A DNA stretch of 10,935 nt from Pavlovales sp. CCMP2436 (GCA_026770615.1 MU631678.1:54042-64976), one strand, 5' to 3'. Numbered from the stretch's first letter, positions 1 to 7,492 are shown. Notes: generated from the sequence alone by a model not told the origin. Program-made: numbers and translations.

Positions 1-214
1 AGTTAAAACCCATCAAATTCTCGTCGAATCTGATATATATACAATAATAATAATAATAATTGGATACATATTGCTCGTGGGAGGGGGGGGGAGGGTCAGT
101 ACGTGCATCAAAATGTGTACATTCTTGAGTTTTTAATATTCACTATGGCACCTAAATATTAGTATTTCTCATAATAACTAAATATTAATATTATTCATGG
201 TGTATACATATTAC

Positions 215-1093
215 GCCCAAGCCAGCGCAGCCGACTAAGGCACGCAGCAGGCAATGGGCGACGCAGCGCTCAGACCAGCATAACATTCAGAACAGTCAGA
301 CGCCAGCTTGAATCCCTATCAGAAATATACACATTAGTCAATATTATTATAATATTCATATTATTTTTATTAGCATAGATAATAATAATCATCATCATGT
401 TTATTATTAATATTAAGGCATATTTTGCTTTTTACATATCTTAGTGTCATCTCATATACACTTAATGCATATATATCTCAATGATACATATGAGAGGGCA
501 TCAGATCTTAATGCGTGATCAAACTTAATGATATCTAATATGCATGTTATGTTTTGCATGTGGTGGCGCAACCACTTGGAATACCGGTTTGTGAGAGCAG
601 AATCTGATTTTACTTTAGATGTACATGATGTTCTTGAGCTTCGAGGAAATCATAGGTGAAAAAAAAATGAGAGCGGCGTGAAAAAAATCCAATGTGTTAT
701 CTTGTTGCACCATAACTAAAAGCCTGATTCGACGATATAGATATACCGTAGATATAGGTATAGGTATAGGTGTAGGTATAGATATAGTTATAGATATTAG
801 ATTATATATATATACATATATATATATATATAGATTATATATATATATATATAGATACATACACATATATATATATATATATATATATAGATATAGATAT
901 AGATAGATACATGGGGGTGTTGCGTGATGGCCGTAGAGAACTGACATCATCCCCTGGCTAGAATAATATCTACAATTTATATTTATGATAGGGATTCAAG
1001 CTGGCGTCTGACTGTTCTGAATGTTGTGCTGGTCTGAGCGCTGCGTTGCCCATAGCCTGCTGCGTGCCTTAGTCGGCTGCGCTGGCTTGGGCG
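215..1093. mobile_element. Non-autonomous inverted-repeat element (MITE or foldback-like), about 879 bp
   Basis: Bases 215-329 and the complement of 979-1093 are near identical: 115 bp with four mismatches by eye, both beginning CGCCCAAGCCAGCGCAGCCG. The repeats are GC-rich while the interior (330-978) is strongly AT-rich and holds no supportable gene, only AT spacer and a long TA/GATATA satellite. This fits a TIR-type non-autonomous transposon or a foldback element. I could not find a target-site duplication: the left flank ends in catatta and the right flank starts ccaccgc. The superfamily is therefore unassigned. It lies inside intron 2 of the transporter gene. Confidence 0.7.
734..910. 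repeat. TA / GATATA / GGTATA microsatellite
   Basis: About 175 bp of degenerate hexanucleotide repeats: GGTATA and GATATA units, then long alternating TA runs, then GATATA again. The Tyr/Ile-rich open frames across it on both strands are products of the repeat, not genes. Confidence 0.9.
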
Positions 1094-1247
1094 CCACCGC
1101 GCGTGTTTATATCATGTTTTTAGTATACATGCCAGACATACCAGATTTGACGGGGAGGGGGAATGGGCCGTAGTGAACTTCCCTCGCTTACATGGATTTT
1201 TATGTTATGGATGTGGTTAATATTTGGTTAAAAAAACATATACATAC

Positions 1248-2275
1248 CGGATTCGACGAGTAGGCAGACAATCGCAACGGGACCAACGACTTCCTGTTTA
1301 TATTAGAATTTATTATTTTTTAGGCGCGGGAGGAGGGGGGGAGGGGGGAAGGGGGTCCGATTCGGCCCGCAATGAAGGATTGCTGCGTTGGTTGACGGTA
1401 GATTGAGGCCTGAGTTAGGGCTAGGATTAAAGCCAGGATAAGGGCCAGTCCCCAATTAGGCTTAGGATCAGGGCTGGGGCGAGAGCGAGGGCTAGGAGTG
1501 ACGCTCAGACGCTGCCACCCGGGACCACCTGGACGCAGAGACTGCACCCCAGGCGGTAGTAGAAGGGGCATCATAACATAACATAACATAACCAGTGCTA
1601 GGAAGGTTAATTGGCACGGCACAGGCAACTGCAGGTACGCAAATACCCCCCACACACACACACGCGCATACAGGCAACTTCAGGTAATTTGTTTATAATG
1701 CACTGGGATACACAGGGCGCAATGTCATGCCCGTACGCCTTCGGGCTGCAAGTCGGGACCGTTAAAAGAACTAGTCAACAAAAAACAAAACAAAAAAAAC
1801 GCACCTGCCTCGAGTTGCCCAGCGACGCGTAAAGGATGGTCGGAACGAACGCGCTGTACATCCCGTAGATGTAGGGCATGCCCGCGATCGCAGCGTACGA
1901 GATGGACTGTGGGATCGCCATCACGCCGACCATTAGCCCCGCCAGGATGTCCGCCTTGAGCGAGATGCGCGTCGTGTGCGGTAGCCAGTAGCAGATGGAG
2001 ACGTACTGCTGGAGGCCCTCCCAGAAGTACGCGCGGCTGCTCACCATGGTCGCGCTGCGCACCGAGCTGATGCGCTCGTGGACGTCTTCAAGCAGCTTCT
2101 CCTTGGACAGGCCGAGGTTGTACGCGAGCTTGTCTGCGATCTCGCGCGACTCTTTTTCGTGGAGCTGCAGCAACTCGACTGGACGCTGCGACGGCGTGAG
2201 AACGAAGCGCCGTTCATATCGCCTGGGGTCAACGATGCCTTGCAACGTGATCTGCGCCTCGGCGAAGTAGTCCAT
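1248..2275 (-). CDS. SulP/SLC26-family sulfate or anion transporter, first two exons (partial gene)
   Basis: SulP proteins are membrane carriers that move sulfate or related anions. Exon 1 (2275 down to 1805) encodes 157 residues. Residues 1-90 form a soluble N-terminal tail that I do not recognise. From about residue 94 the sequence matches the SulP start: a WLP motif, then LKADILAGLMVGVMAIPQ (about 106-123), SYAAIAGMPYIYGMYSAFVP and a SLGNSRQ end. Two membrane segments fall at about 109-131 and 135-151. The donor at 1804 is CAG|GTGCG. Exon 2 (1293 to 1248) follows a TAAACAG acceptor and encodes EVVGPVAIVCLLVES, the expected GPVA motif, ending at a G|GTATGT donor. Phases agree (0, then 1). 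The start ATG at 2275 has G at -3 and +4. About three quarters of the protein and the STAS domain would lie beyond the left edge. Substrate cannot be told from this part. The family call is firm for exon 1 and good for exon 2, which is very short. Confidence 0.88.
1294..1804 (-). other. Intron 1 of the SulP gene
   Basis: A 511-bp intron between the GTGCG donor at 1804 and the AACAG acceptor ending at 1294. On the minus strand it starts with a T-rich tract. It contains a four-fold CATAA-type pentanucleotide repeat (1572-1592), an imperfect repeat of ACAGGCAACTxCAGGTA (1620-1636 and 1670-1686), a CA run at about 1650-1662 and a long C-rich pyrimidine tract (1325-1350). A CTAAT sequence 10-15 bases before the acceptor could be the branch point. 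No coding sequence is seen in it. Confidence 0.75.
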
Positions 2276-2420
2276 GTCGCGCGGTCCGCTGTCGCGTCGT
2301 CCGCTGTGCGCCGGATTGTTGTCGCGTCGTCCGCGTCACAAGCGTCTTTTCGTGCATGAGGTCAACACGTACGAGATTTCTTTGACCGGTGAAATCGGAT
2401 TTAGTGATGGTGGTCGACAT
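2229..2420 (-). promoter_or_regulatory. Possible overlapping upstream ORF in the SulP 5' leader
   Basis: Between the transporter ATG (2275) and the transposon edge (2473) there are about 200 bp of leader/promoter. An upstream ATG at 2420 opens a 63-codon frame that runs past the transporter ATG in another frame and stops at 2229, so it would compete with the main start if transcription begins upstream of 2420. The leader also holds a repeated TGTCGCGTCGTCCGC (about 2285-2299 and 2320-2334). I see no TATA box. The predicted peptide resembles nothing I know, and the transcription start is unknown. Confidence 0.3.
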
Positions 2421-2463
2421 CGTGATGCCGCCCTTATCTCGCGCGAAAACACGAAAAAGGCAC

Positions 2464-2473
2464 CACCAGAAGG
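2464..2473. repeat. Left target-site duplication of the MULE
   Basis: CACCAGAAGG directly abuts the left TIR end (CGGCTCCCG from 2474). The sequence abutting the right TIR is CACCAAAAGG (7493-7502), so 9 of 10 bases match in direct orientation. Mutator-like elements typically make duplications of about 8-11 bp. Confidence 0.85.
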
Positions 2474-3280
2474 CGGCTCCCGTAATGCGAGCCCGTCTAA
2501 TTCCGAGTCAGTCTCGGAATACGGCTCGCACTTGGCAGCGCTGCGCCCGCACTTGGCAGAGCGCTGCGCAGAGCGAGCGCAACGCGATGTTCGTGTTCTT
2601 GGGCCTCGGCAGGAGCGGGCCGGCGGCGGCGGCGCGCGGCGCGCCCTCATCGCAGCCGCCCACCGATGCGCTCCCCTCGCCGCACCGCCCGGCGCTGTCG
2701 CGCGTGACCTCGCCGGTGGCGTCGCCGCGCCGCTCGTCGCTCGCTCGGCCGCCGCTCAACTCGCCGGCGGCGTCGCCGCTCCGCTCGACACTCGCTCCGT
2801 CGCCGCACAGCTCGCCGCGCCACGGCACGCTGCGACCCCGCTCGCCGGGCGGAGGACTGCCGCCCGTGCCGTCGCCGAGCTGCTCATCGCTCGAACCGGC
2901 TCCGCACAGCTCGCAGCGCCTCGACACGCTGCGCCCCCGCTCGCCGGGCGGAGGACTGTCGCCCGTGCCGTCGCCGCTCCGCGCGTCGCTCGAGCCGGCT
3001 CCGCAGCGCACGACGCCGGCTCCGGCTGCTGCTCCGGCTGCTGCTCCGGCTGAGGCGCCCCCGGCGCCCGCGGATGTGCGCTGCTCATTCGAGGTGGTCG
3101 ACGCGCTGTTCCGCAAGGTGGTCGACCGCCCCGACGACCTGCCGGTGGGTCCGTGGGAGTCGTTCGAGCATGCACGAGCCGCGCTGCAACATTGGGCGTC
3201 GAGCAAGGGCTTCAAGCTCGTCAAGCCGGCCAAAGGCACAGGGGCTACCTATACTGCTCGTTCAGCAGGGCGACGAAGCT
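2474..3280 (+). repeat. Left terminal inverted repeat of the MULE
   Basis: Inverted counterpart of 6705-7492. Compared with the right arm it lacks about 65 bp (right-arm bases 7377-7441), carries an extra 99-bp tandem copy (2806-2904 and 2905-3003), and near its inner end has lost about 30 bp after the FKLVK codons. A perfect 8-bp stem ATTCCGAG/CTCGGAAT with a 5-base loop (2500-2520) lies close to the terminus, and a 20-bp-class tandem repeat of CGCACTTGGCAGCGCTGCGC type follows at about 2528-2572. Confidence 0.9.
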
Positions 3281-3309
3281 TGCGTCTAGACACTAGTCCG
3301 GCGGCGTGA
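2587..3309 (+). pseudogene. Truncated inverted copy of MULE transposase exon 1 (left arm)
   Basis: This frame starts MFVFLGLGRSGP and follows the transposase N-terminus (MFAFLGLGRSGP at 7314) through the Ser/Pro/Ala-rich region, the DALFRKVVDRPDDLPVGPWE stretch and up to ASSKGFKLVK. After that a deletion and frame change replace the zinc-binding region with an unrelated tail ending at a stop (3307-3309). It has two tandem copies of a 33-residue Ser/Pro-rich unit (codons at 2806-2904 and 2905-3003) where the right-arm gene has one. It carries no catalytic domain. It is best read as the passive result of the TIR covering coding sequence. An open frame of this length could still give a short protein, or an antisense RNA to the transposase 3' end if read through. 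Confidence 0.8.
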
Positions 3310-3452
3310 CGCGTACTTGGCTCTTGTTTATATTAATGTAGTTTATATAGTTATATATGACGTCAGTGGCGTAGGCCAGGTCTCAGGTCCCTATATATAT
3401 GTGGTTTTGACACGTGTATCCTAAGACTAAATTCACTTAAGTAACACTTTAA
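3310..3452. other. Spacer between left TIR and transposase 3' end
   Basis: AT-rich sequence containing a perfect TGACGTCA palindrome (3358-3365), a CTATATATAT run (3391-3400) and a CACGTG palindrome (3411-3416). It should include the transposase 3' UTR on the minus strand. No AATAAA signal is seen. The palindromes match known bZIP/bHLH-type sites, but nothing here shows that they are used. Confidence 0.5.
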
Positions 3453-3727
3453 CTAACCGCTAACTACAACTAGCACACCCAGTCTCCAGGACAAGTAAGT
3501 GCGGCCGGCGTATCCGCACATCAGCCCCACTCGTGAGCGCCCTTCCCGCGCCACCTTCCCGAGCTTATGCTTGTGCGTCGGGTTCAAAATGGTGCGAGCC
3601 TGCGGGGGCGGGTCGTGCTTCCCCGAAGGTCCGGCCCCGCCCACGGCCTCCGCGTGCGCAGCCTCCTCCTCCTCCTCATCGACCACCCGCGCAGTCGCGA
3701 CGGCCTTTTTGGCGCGCTTCGACGCAC

Positions 3728-3851
3728 CTGCACCGCAAGGCACATGCAGGCGCGTCGGGTGAGCGAGATCAGCGTCATTGTCAAAACAAGCGCGAGCGCG
3801 AGGCTGGGCTGGGAGCAGAGCCACGCGCACTGGGAGCAGAGCGGTGCGTAC
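3728..3851 (-). other. Transposase intron 6 (124 bp)
   Basis: The donor G|GTACGC at 3851 and acceptor GGTGCAG ending at 3728 join phase-1 exons, linking LKFKELAPK to a GASKRAKKA basic patch. The interior includes a short direct repeat of a GGCTCTGCTCCCAG type. The intron is GC-rich, so it stands out less than introns 2 and 4. Confidence 0.6.
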
Positions 3852-3913
3852 CTTTTGGGGCGAGCTCTTTGAACTTGAGCATGTGAGCGACGAGGAGGTC
3901 GATGGTCTCCTCG

Positions 3914-3954
3914 CTGCCCGCGGGGAGATGGGGCAAAATTGCGCGACCGCGTAC
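3914..3954 (-). other. Possible 41-bp mini-intron or frameshift in transposase
   Basis: Upstream coding runs in one frame (NIFHANMAGRRHGQGARDVF) and downstream coding in another (ETIDLLVAHMLKFKELAPK). A GTACGC donor at 3954 and GGGCAG acceptor ending at 3914 bridge the two frames exactly. The same result could come from an ordinary one-base deletion near here, since the second frame stays open into the proposed intron. At 41 bp it would be the shortest intron of the gene by far. Confidence 0.5.
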
Positions 3955-4230
3955 GCCCCGAGCTTCGAGCGAGTGAAGACGTCGCGTGCGCCTTGTCCGT
4001 GCCTGCGGCCCGCCATGTTGGCATGGAAGATGTTGCGCTGCTGCTGCCGGACGGCTGCAGCAACCGCGAGCACGTCGTGCGATTCCTTCAGCCACACGGG
4101 CGCGATGGTGTTCTTGATGTTGAACGCGAGAGAGTGGATCTCGGACATGTCGTGTGTCGCCAAGAGGTAGTTCCAGATCGCCAGCTGGTGGCGACATGGG
4201 AGGCCCGAGCAGTTAGGCTGCTGGCACGTG

Positions 4231-4320
4231 CTGTGAGGGGGGAGGGGGGGGAGGGGTGGGGGTGTGTGTTAGTATGTGGGGGGGGAGGCGTGCGTGTGTG
4301 TGCCGGGGGGGGGTCTATAC
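4231..4320 (-). other. Transposase intron 5 (90 bp, splits the SWIM finger)
   Basis: The donor TG|GTATAG at 4320 and acceptor CTCACAG ending at 4231 flank a C-rich intron with CA runs. Splicing joins TG to C and makes the first cysteine of the SWIM motif, so C-T-C then C-R-H appears only after this join. That is strong support for the intron. Confidence 0.8.
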
Positions 4321-4622
4321 CATTTGCGGAGCGATGCGACGTGCGTGACGCTGCACCACTGCTGGTTGAGCCCTTGGTCGGCAAGAAGCACGGCGTTGTC
4401 AACCGGATCCGCTACACCTGGCAATGGCCCAGAGCCCACAGCCGCGCCAGCCTTCCTCCCCTCCGCGCTAGACGAGCCCACCGCCTGCGAGGTAGCCTGC
4501 GGCGGGGCGACATACGTCACGCGGTACTCGCTCTGCGAGATGGACACATCGTCATCATCTGAGATCCGCTCGATCTTGTAGAGCGGGGCGAGCGACGCCT
4601 GCTTGCGGACACGCTCGAGCGC

Positions 4623-5115
4623 CTAATGGGATGTAACATTGTACTAGTGTGAGTTATATATATATATACATATATTTTAGGGGCAATCTTTGTCTACTAA
4701 CGATCAGTATGACTAATAAAAGTACTAATAATATCAACAGGGAACATTGCGAAATGTAATGTAGCAGTAGTAGTAATATTAGTATTACAATTAAATTAGT
4801 ATTGCTGCATCTATTAATATAACTACTATTACTGATGCCTTCTTTTGCTGCAAATAGCCCGGGTGAATTACGAATTTTGAGCATTAGGAAGAGATAATGA
4901 TATTGACTTGAGAATTTTTAAAAAAAATTATTATAACAAGATTTTTTTTCTGCAAATATGACATAGACTATTATTATGATTCCAGCAAAAAAATTTTGAC
5001 CAATAAGTAATATTATTACTAATATCATTTGCATTGCATTGCATTATATTATAATTACAATTACAATGATAATAACTATACCTATACCTATCACTAGTAT
5101 TAGTATTCATAATAC
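4623..5115 (-). other. Transposase intron 4 (493 bp, AT-rich)
   Basis: An AT-rich block between the RVMRKFI codons and the ALERVRKQASLAP codons. Acceptor CCATTAG ends at 4623. The donor GTATTATG at 5115 gives matching phase 0; the other nearby GT (GTTTAT, at 5125) breaks the frame. The intron holds TA and ATT-type simple sequence and no recognisable gene. Confidence 0.65.
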
Positions 5116-5402
5116 TATAATAAACTTGCGCATGACGCGGTTCGACTCGAACTCGGAGAGTTTCTCGAGGAGCTTGGCTAGCTTGTCCAAGGCGCTGATG
5201 ATGTTGCAGAGCGCGCTGTGGATCGCCTCGGCGCGCTGTGTGGAGTGCACGTCCAGCGTGAGGTGCTCCCACGTCCAGCGTGCAGCCCAGCGCAGGGCCC
5301 GCGTGCCCAGCGCCCGGAGCCACTCGAAGGCGAGCTGGCTCGTCTTTTGGTCGCAGCATGTGGACGATAGCGCGAGCGTGGTGAGCTCGGCCCACTCCGT
5401 TG

Positions 5403-5498
5403 CTGTGAGGAGGAGGGGGGGGGGGATGAGCTGGCGGCGTGTGCGTGCGGAGGAGCGGGGCGTGCGCGGCGGGGTGCAGCTCGCGCGGCTGCGCTGAC
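5403..5498 (-). other. Transposase intron 3 (96 bp, length divisible by three)
   Basis: The donor is G|GTCAGC at 5498 and the acceptor is CTCACAG ending at 5403, after a run of C residues. The 96 bp contain no in-frame stop, so unspliced RNA would add 32 Arg/Pro/Ser-rich residues between the TRANF and TEWAEL segments. Removing it restores a compact MULE-domain sequence. Confidence 0.7.
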
Positions 5499-5790
5499 CG
5501 AAGTTCGCGCGGGTGCCGCTGTCTGACAACTTGGCGATGCGCCAGAATCTGTTGACGAAGGCGTGCCACGCCGTGCGGTCCGCGCCAAAGAGCTTGCTCA
5601 TGTGCTTGAAGAGGTTGGTGTAAATGTAGTAGAGGCAGAAGAGGTGCACAGTGCCGTCGCCGAAGATGAGCGCGATCGCGCTGTGTATGCCCGGGTCGCC
5701 GTCTGTGAAGATGACCGTTGGCGCCCCGAGGTGCTCTTTGAACTGCGCGAAAGCCCAAATGAAGGCCTCCTTAGGCTCACCTGGTGGGAC

Positions 5791-5968
5791 CTATGGGAAT
5801 GATGACGATATTAATTATTATTATGAGTATTATTATTATTATGATTATTATCATCATCATCATCATCATCATCGTCATAATTGTTGTAATTAAAAGGAGA
5901 TGAGGGGGGGTGAGCTCAAATCTAAATACAATAAATAATTTACTTAATTAAATCATTAAATAAATTAC
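5791..5968 (-). other. Transposase intron 2 (178 bp)
   Basis: The donor GTAATT at 5968 and acceptor CCATAG ending at 5791 join two phase-0 exons (FSL then VPPGE). The intron is AT-rich with ATT and ATG trinucleotide runs (about 5810-5875), in sharp contrast to the GC-rich exons. The joined protein follows the MULE domain order between its first and second Asp motifs. Confidence 0.8.
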
Positions 5969-6276
5969 CAGGGAGAAGGCGATGATCTGCATGTCGCCGT
6001 TGTGGTCAACGATCGTCCAGCATCCGAGCTTGAGCTTGTATTTGTTGGTCCCATGCTTGGTGTATTAAAGCACGCACTTCGCGTCGCGCAGCGAGCTCCA
6101 GTTTTTGAGGCCGTTCTCGTTGACCCAGAACACACACTCGAGCTCGCCCTCCATGCTGAGCTTCACCTCGTACGGGAGGCCCAGCTCGACCTCGCACCTC
6201 TTGAGCTCGGCCACAAACTTGTCCGCGTCGAACTCGCTGGCCTCGACCCCGTCACGGCAGAAGGCGTTATAGACAT

Positions 6277-6380
6277 CTACAGGTTAAGGGAAGAGAGGGG
6301 GGGGGGTGGTGAGGGTCAGGGTAGGGGGTCAGGGTTTGTGTTGGGGTTCGAGGGTTGGGGTAGGAGTTGTGCGCACTTAC
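6277..6380 (-). other. Transposase intron 1 (104 bp)
   Basis: The donor is a consensus GTAAGT at 6380 and the acceptor is CTGTAG ending at 6277, preceded by a C-rich pyrimidine tract (6286-6305). The splice joins GAC G to AT GTC (phase 1). This is the clearest intron of the gene. Confidence 0.85.
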
Positions 6381-6704
6381 CGTCTAGCGTCCACGTCATC
6401 GCGAGCCCCTGCTTGTTGGCCTCGCTTTCCAGCACCCGGTCGATCACGGCCGCGGAGAGGCCGGCGCTCCGGTTGATCCGCGCGATTTCGTGGAGCTGAG
6501 GCGGGATTTTGACCCCCGTGGGCAGGGCAATCCCGCCGTGGTTGCTGATGGCAGCGAGCGTCATGTCGAAGTCGTGCTGCGAGTGCGTGTCGTTCACATG
6601 GAGCAACGTCCAGCCCTGCTTGGTGTCCTCGAGGTGGAACCGGAAGCTGCACTTGAACCCATGCGCGCTCATGCACGAGGATTTCCGCTTGCCGGTCGAC
6701 GTCG

Positions 6705-7492
6705 AGCTCGTCGCCTTGCTGAACGAGCAATAGAGGTAGCCCTTGCGGCCAGCTTTGGTCGTGGCCGCCTTGATCTCGCTCCACTTGACGAGCTTGAAGC
6801 CCTTGCTCGACGCCCACTGTTGCAGCGCGGCTCGTGCATGCTCGAACGACTCCCACGGACCCACCGGCAGGTCGTCGGGGCGGTCGACCAGCGTGCGGAA
6901 CAGCGCGTCGACCACCTCGAATGAGCGGCGCACGTCCGCGGGCGCCCCATCTGGCGCAGTAGCCGGGCCAGCAGCCGGAGCCGGCGTCGTGCGCTGCGGA
7001 GCCGGCTCGAGCGACGAGCGGCCCGGCGACGGCACGGGCGGCAGTCCTCCGCCCGGCGAGCGGGAGCGCAGCGTGCCTAGTCGCGGCGAGCTGTGCAGCG
7101 ACGGAGCGAGCGACGAGCGGAGCGGCGACGCCGCCGGCGAGTTGAGCTGCGACGGAGCAAGCGACGAGCGGCGCGGCGACGCCGCCGGCGAGGCCACGCG
7201 CGACAGCGCCGGGCGGTGCGGCGAGGGGAGCGCATCGGTGGGTGGCTGCGATGAGGGCGCGCCGCGCGCCGCCGCCGCCGGCCCGCTCCTGCCGAGGCCC
7301 AAGAACGCGAACATCGCGTTTCGCTCGCTCTGCGCAGCGCTTTGCCAAGTGCGGGCGCAGCGCTGCCAAGTGCGAGGCCTGCGAAGGGCTCCGAGTAACA
7401 CGCTGGCACGGAGACGGACTCCGAATTAGACCGTCTCGAGTCCGTATTCCGAGACTGACTCGGAATTAGACGGGCTCGCATTACGGGAGCCG
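6705..7492 (-). repeat. Right terminal inverted repeat of the MULE (contains transposase 5' exon)
   Basis: Inverted counterpart of 2474-3280. It carries the same subterminal palindrome (7446-7466, loop ACTGA) and an additional 65-bp block at 7377-7441 with a second short hairpin (GAGACGG and CCGTCTC around 7412-7434). The transposase start codon (7314) and coding sequence for about the first 200 residues lie inside this arm, so the transposase promoter should also be here. Confidence 0.9.

Larger units (their letters stand above)
1..1247 (-). other. Start of a long AT-rich intron 2 of the SulP gene
   Basis: The GTATGT donor at 1247 opens an intron with no convincing acceptor or further SulP exon down to base 1, so it exceeds 1.2 kb and leaves the window. 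It is AT-rich and holds the inverted-repeat structure at 215-1093. The outer parts (1-214 and 1094-1247) are AT-rich, with G-runs at 80-93 and 1152-1161 and an AAT run at 42-60. The 10-mer GATTCGACGA or its complement occurs three times (about 23-32, 726-735, 1250-1259). If exon 2 were wrong, this would be plain intergenic DNA. Confidence 0.55.
3453..7314 (-). pseudogene. MULE transposase (FAR1-like zinc domain + MULE domain + SWIM finger), inactivated
   Basis: Proposed exons (minus): 7314-6381, 6276-5969, 5790-5499, 5402-5116, 4622-4321, 4230-3955, 3913-3852, 3727-3453. All phases agree and sum to 912 codons. Residues 1-125 are Ser/Pro/Ala-rich. Residues 130-250 look like a FAR1/WRKY-GCM1 zinc domain (C196, C214, C222, H244, H247). 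Residues 380-600 are the transposase core: a THGTNKY-like motif as TKHGTNKY (384-391), TDGDP with catalytic D444, C466 and an STQRAE motif (E570). A SWIM finger follows (C708-x-C710, C720-x-H722). The tail has KRAKK and five glutamates, then a stop at 3453. Defects: codon 382 is TAA (6065-6067), codon 383, where the first catalytic Asp belongs, is Tyr, and the CxxH His is Tyr469. The start ATG was chosen because both arms share MF[A/V]FLGLG; an upstream ATG at 7401 is possible. The enzyme family cuts and pastes DNA at the TIRs. The call is firm; the exon joins near 3914-3954 and 5116 are less so. Confidence 0.87.
2474..7492 (-). mobile_element. Complete Mutator-like DNA transposon (MULE) with very long TIRs
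   Basis: A 5,019-bp insertion bounded by a 10-bp target duplication, with inverted arms of about 807 bp (2474-3280) and 788 bp (6705-7492). The outermost 51 bases of the two arms are identical. Between the arms lies the rest of a multi-exon transposase gene transcribed on the minus strand toward the transporter. Only one gene is recognisable; there is no second mudrB-like gene. The arms include the element's presumed promoter, its 5' leader and most of transposase exon 1. The stop codon and lost catalytic residues in the transposase suggest that this copy is not autonomous, though its ends look intact and could be mobilised in trans. Confidence 0.9.

Noticed and set aside
215..329. tRNA-derived SINE or tRNA gene in the 115-bp repeat (B-box-like GCTTGAATCC)
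   Set aside because: No convincing A box and no cloverleaf could be formed.
615..950. Tyr/Ile-rich open frames on both strands
   Set aside because: They are translations of TA/GATATA satellite sequence.
1395..1500. Telomere-like TTAGGG-type words
   Set aside because: Only scattered degenerate TTAGGGC/GGATTA words with no regular repeat.
2508..3239. Long open frames antisense to the left arm and similar ones in 6743-7429
   Set aside because: They mirror the Ser/Pro/Ala-rich exon 1 in GC-rich DNA, have no domain of their own, and shadow the recognised transposase frame.
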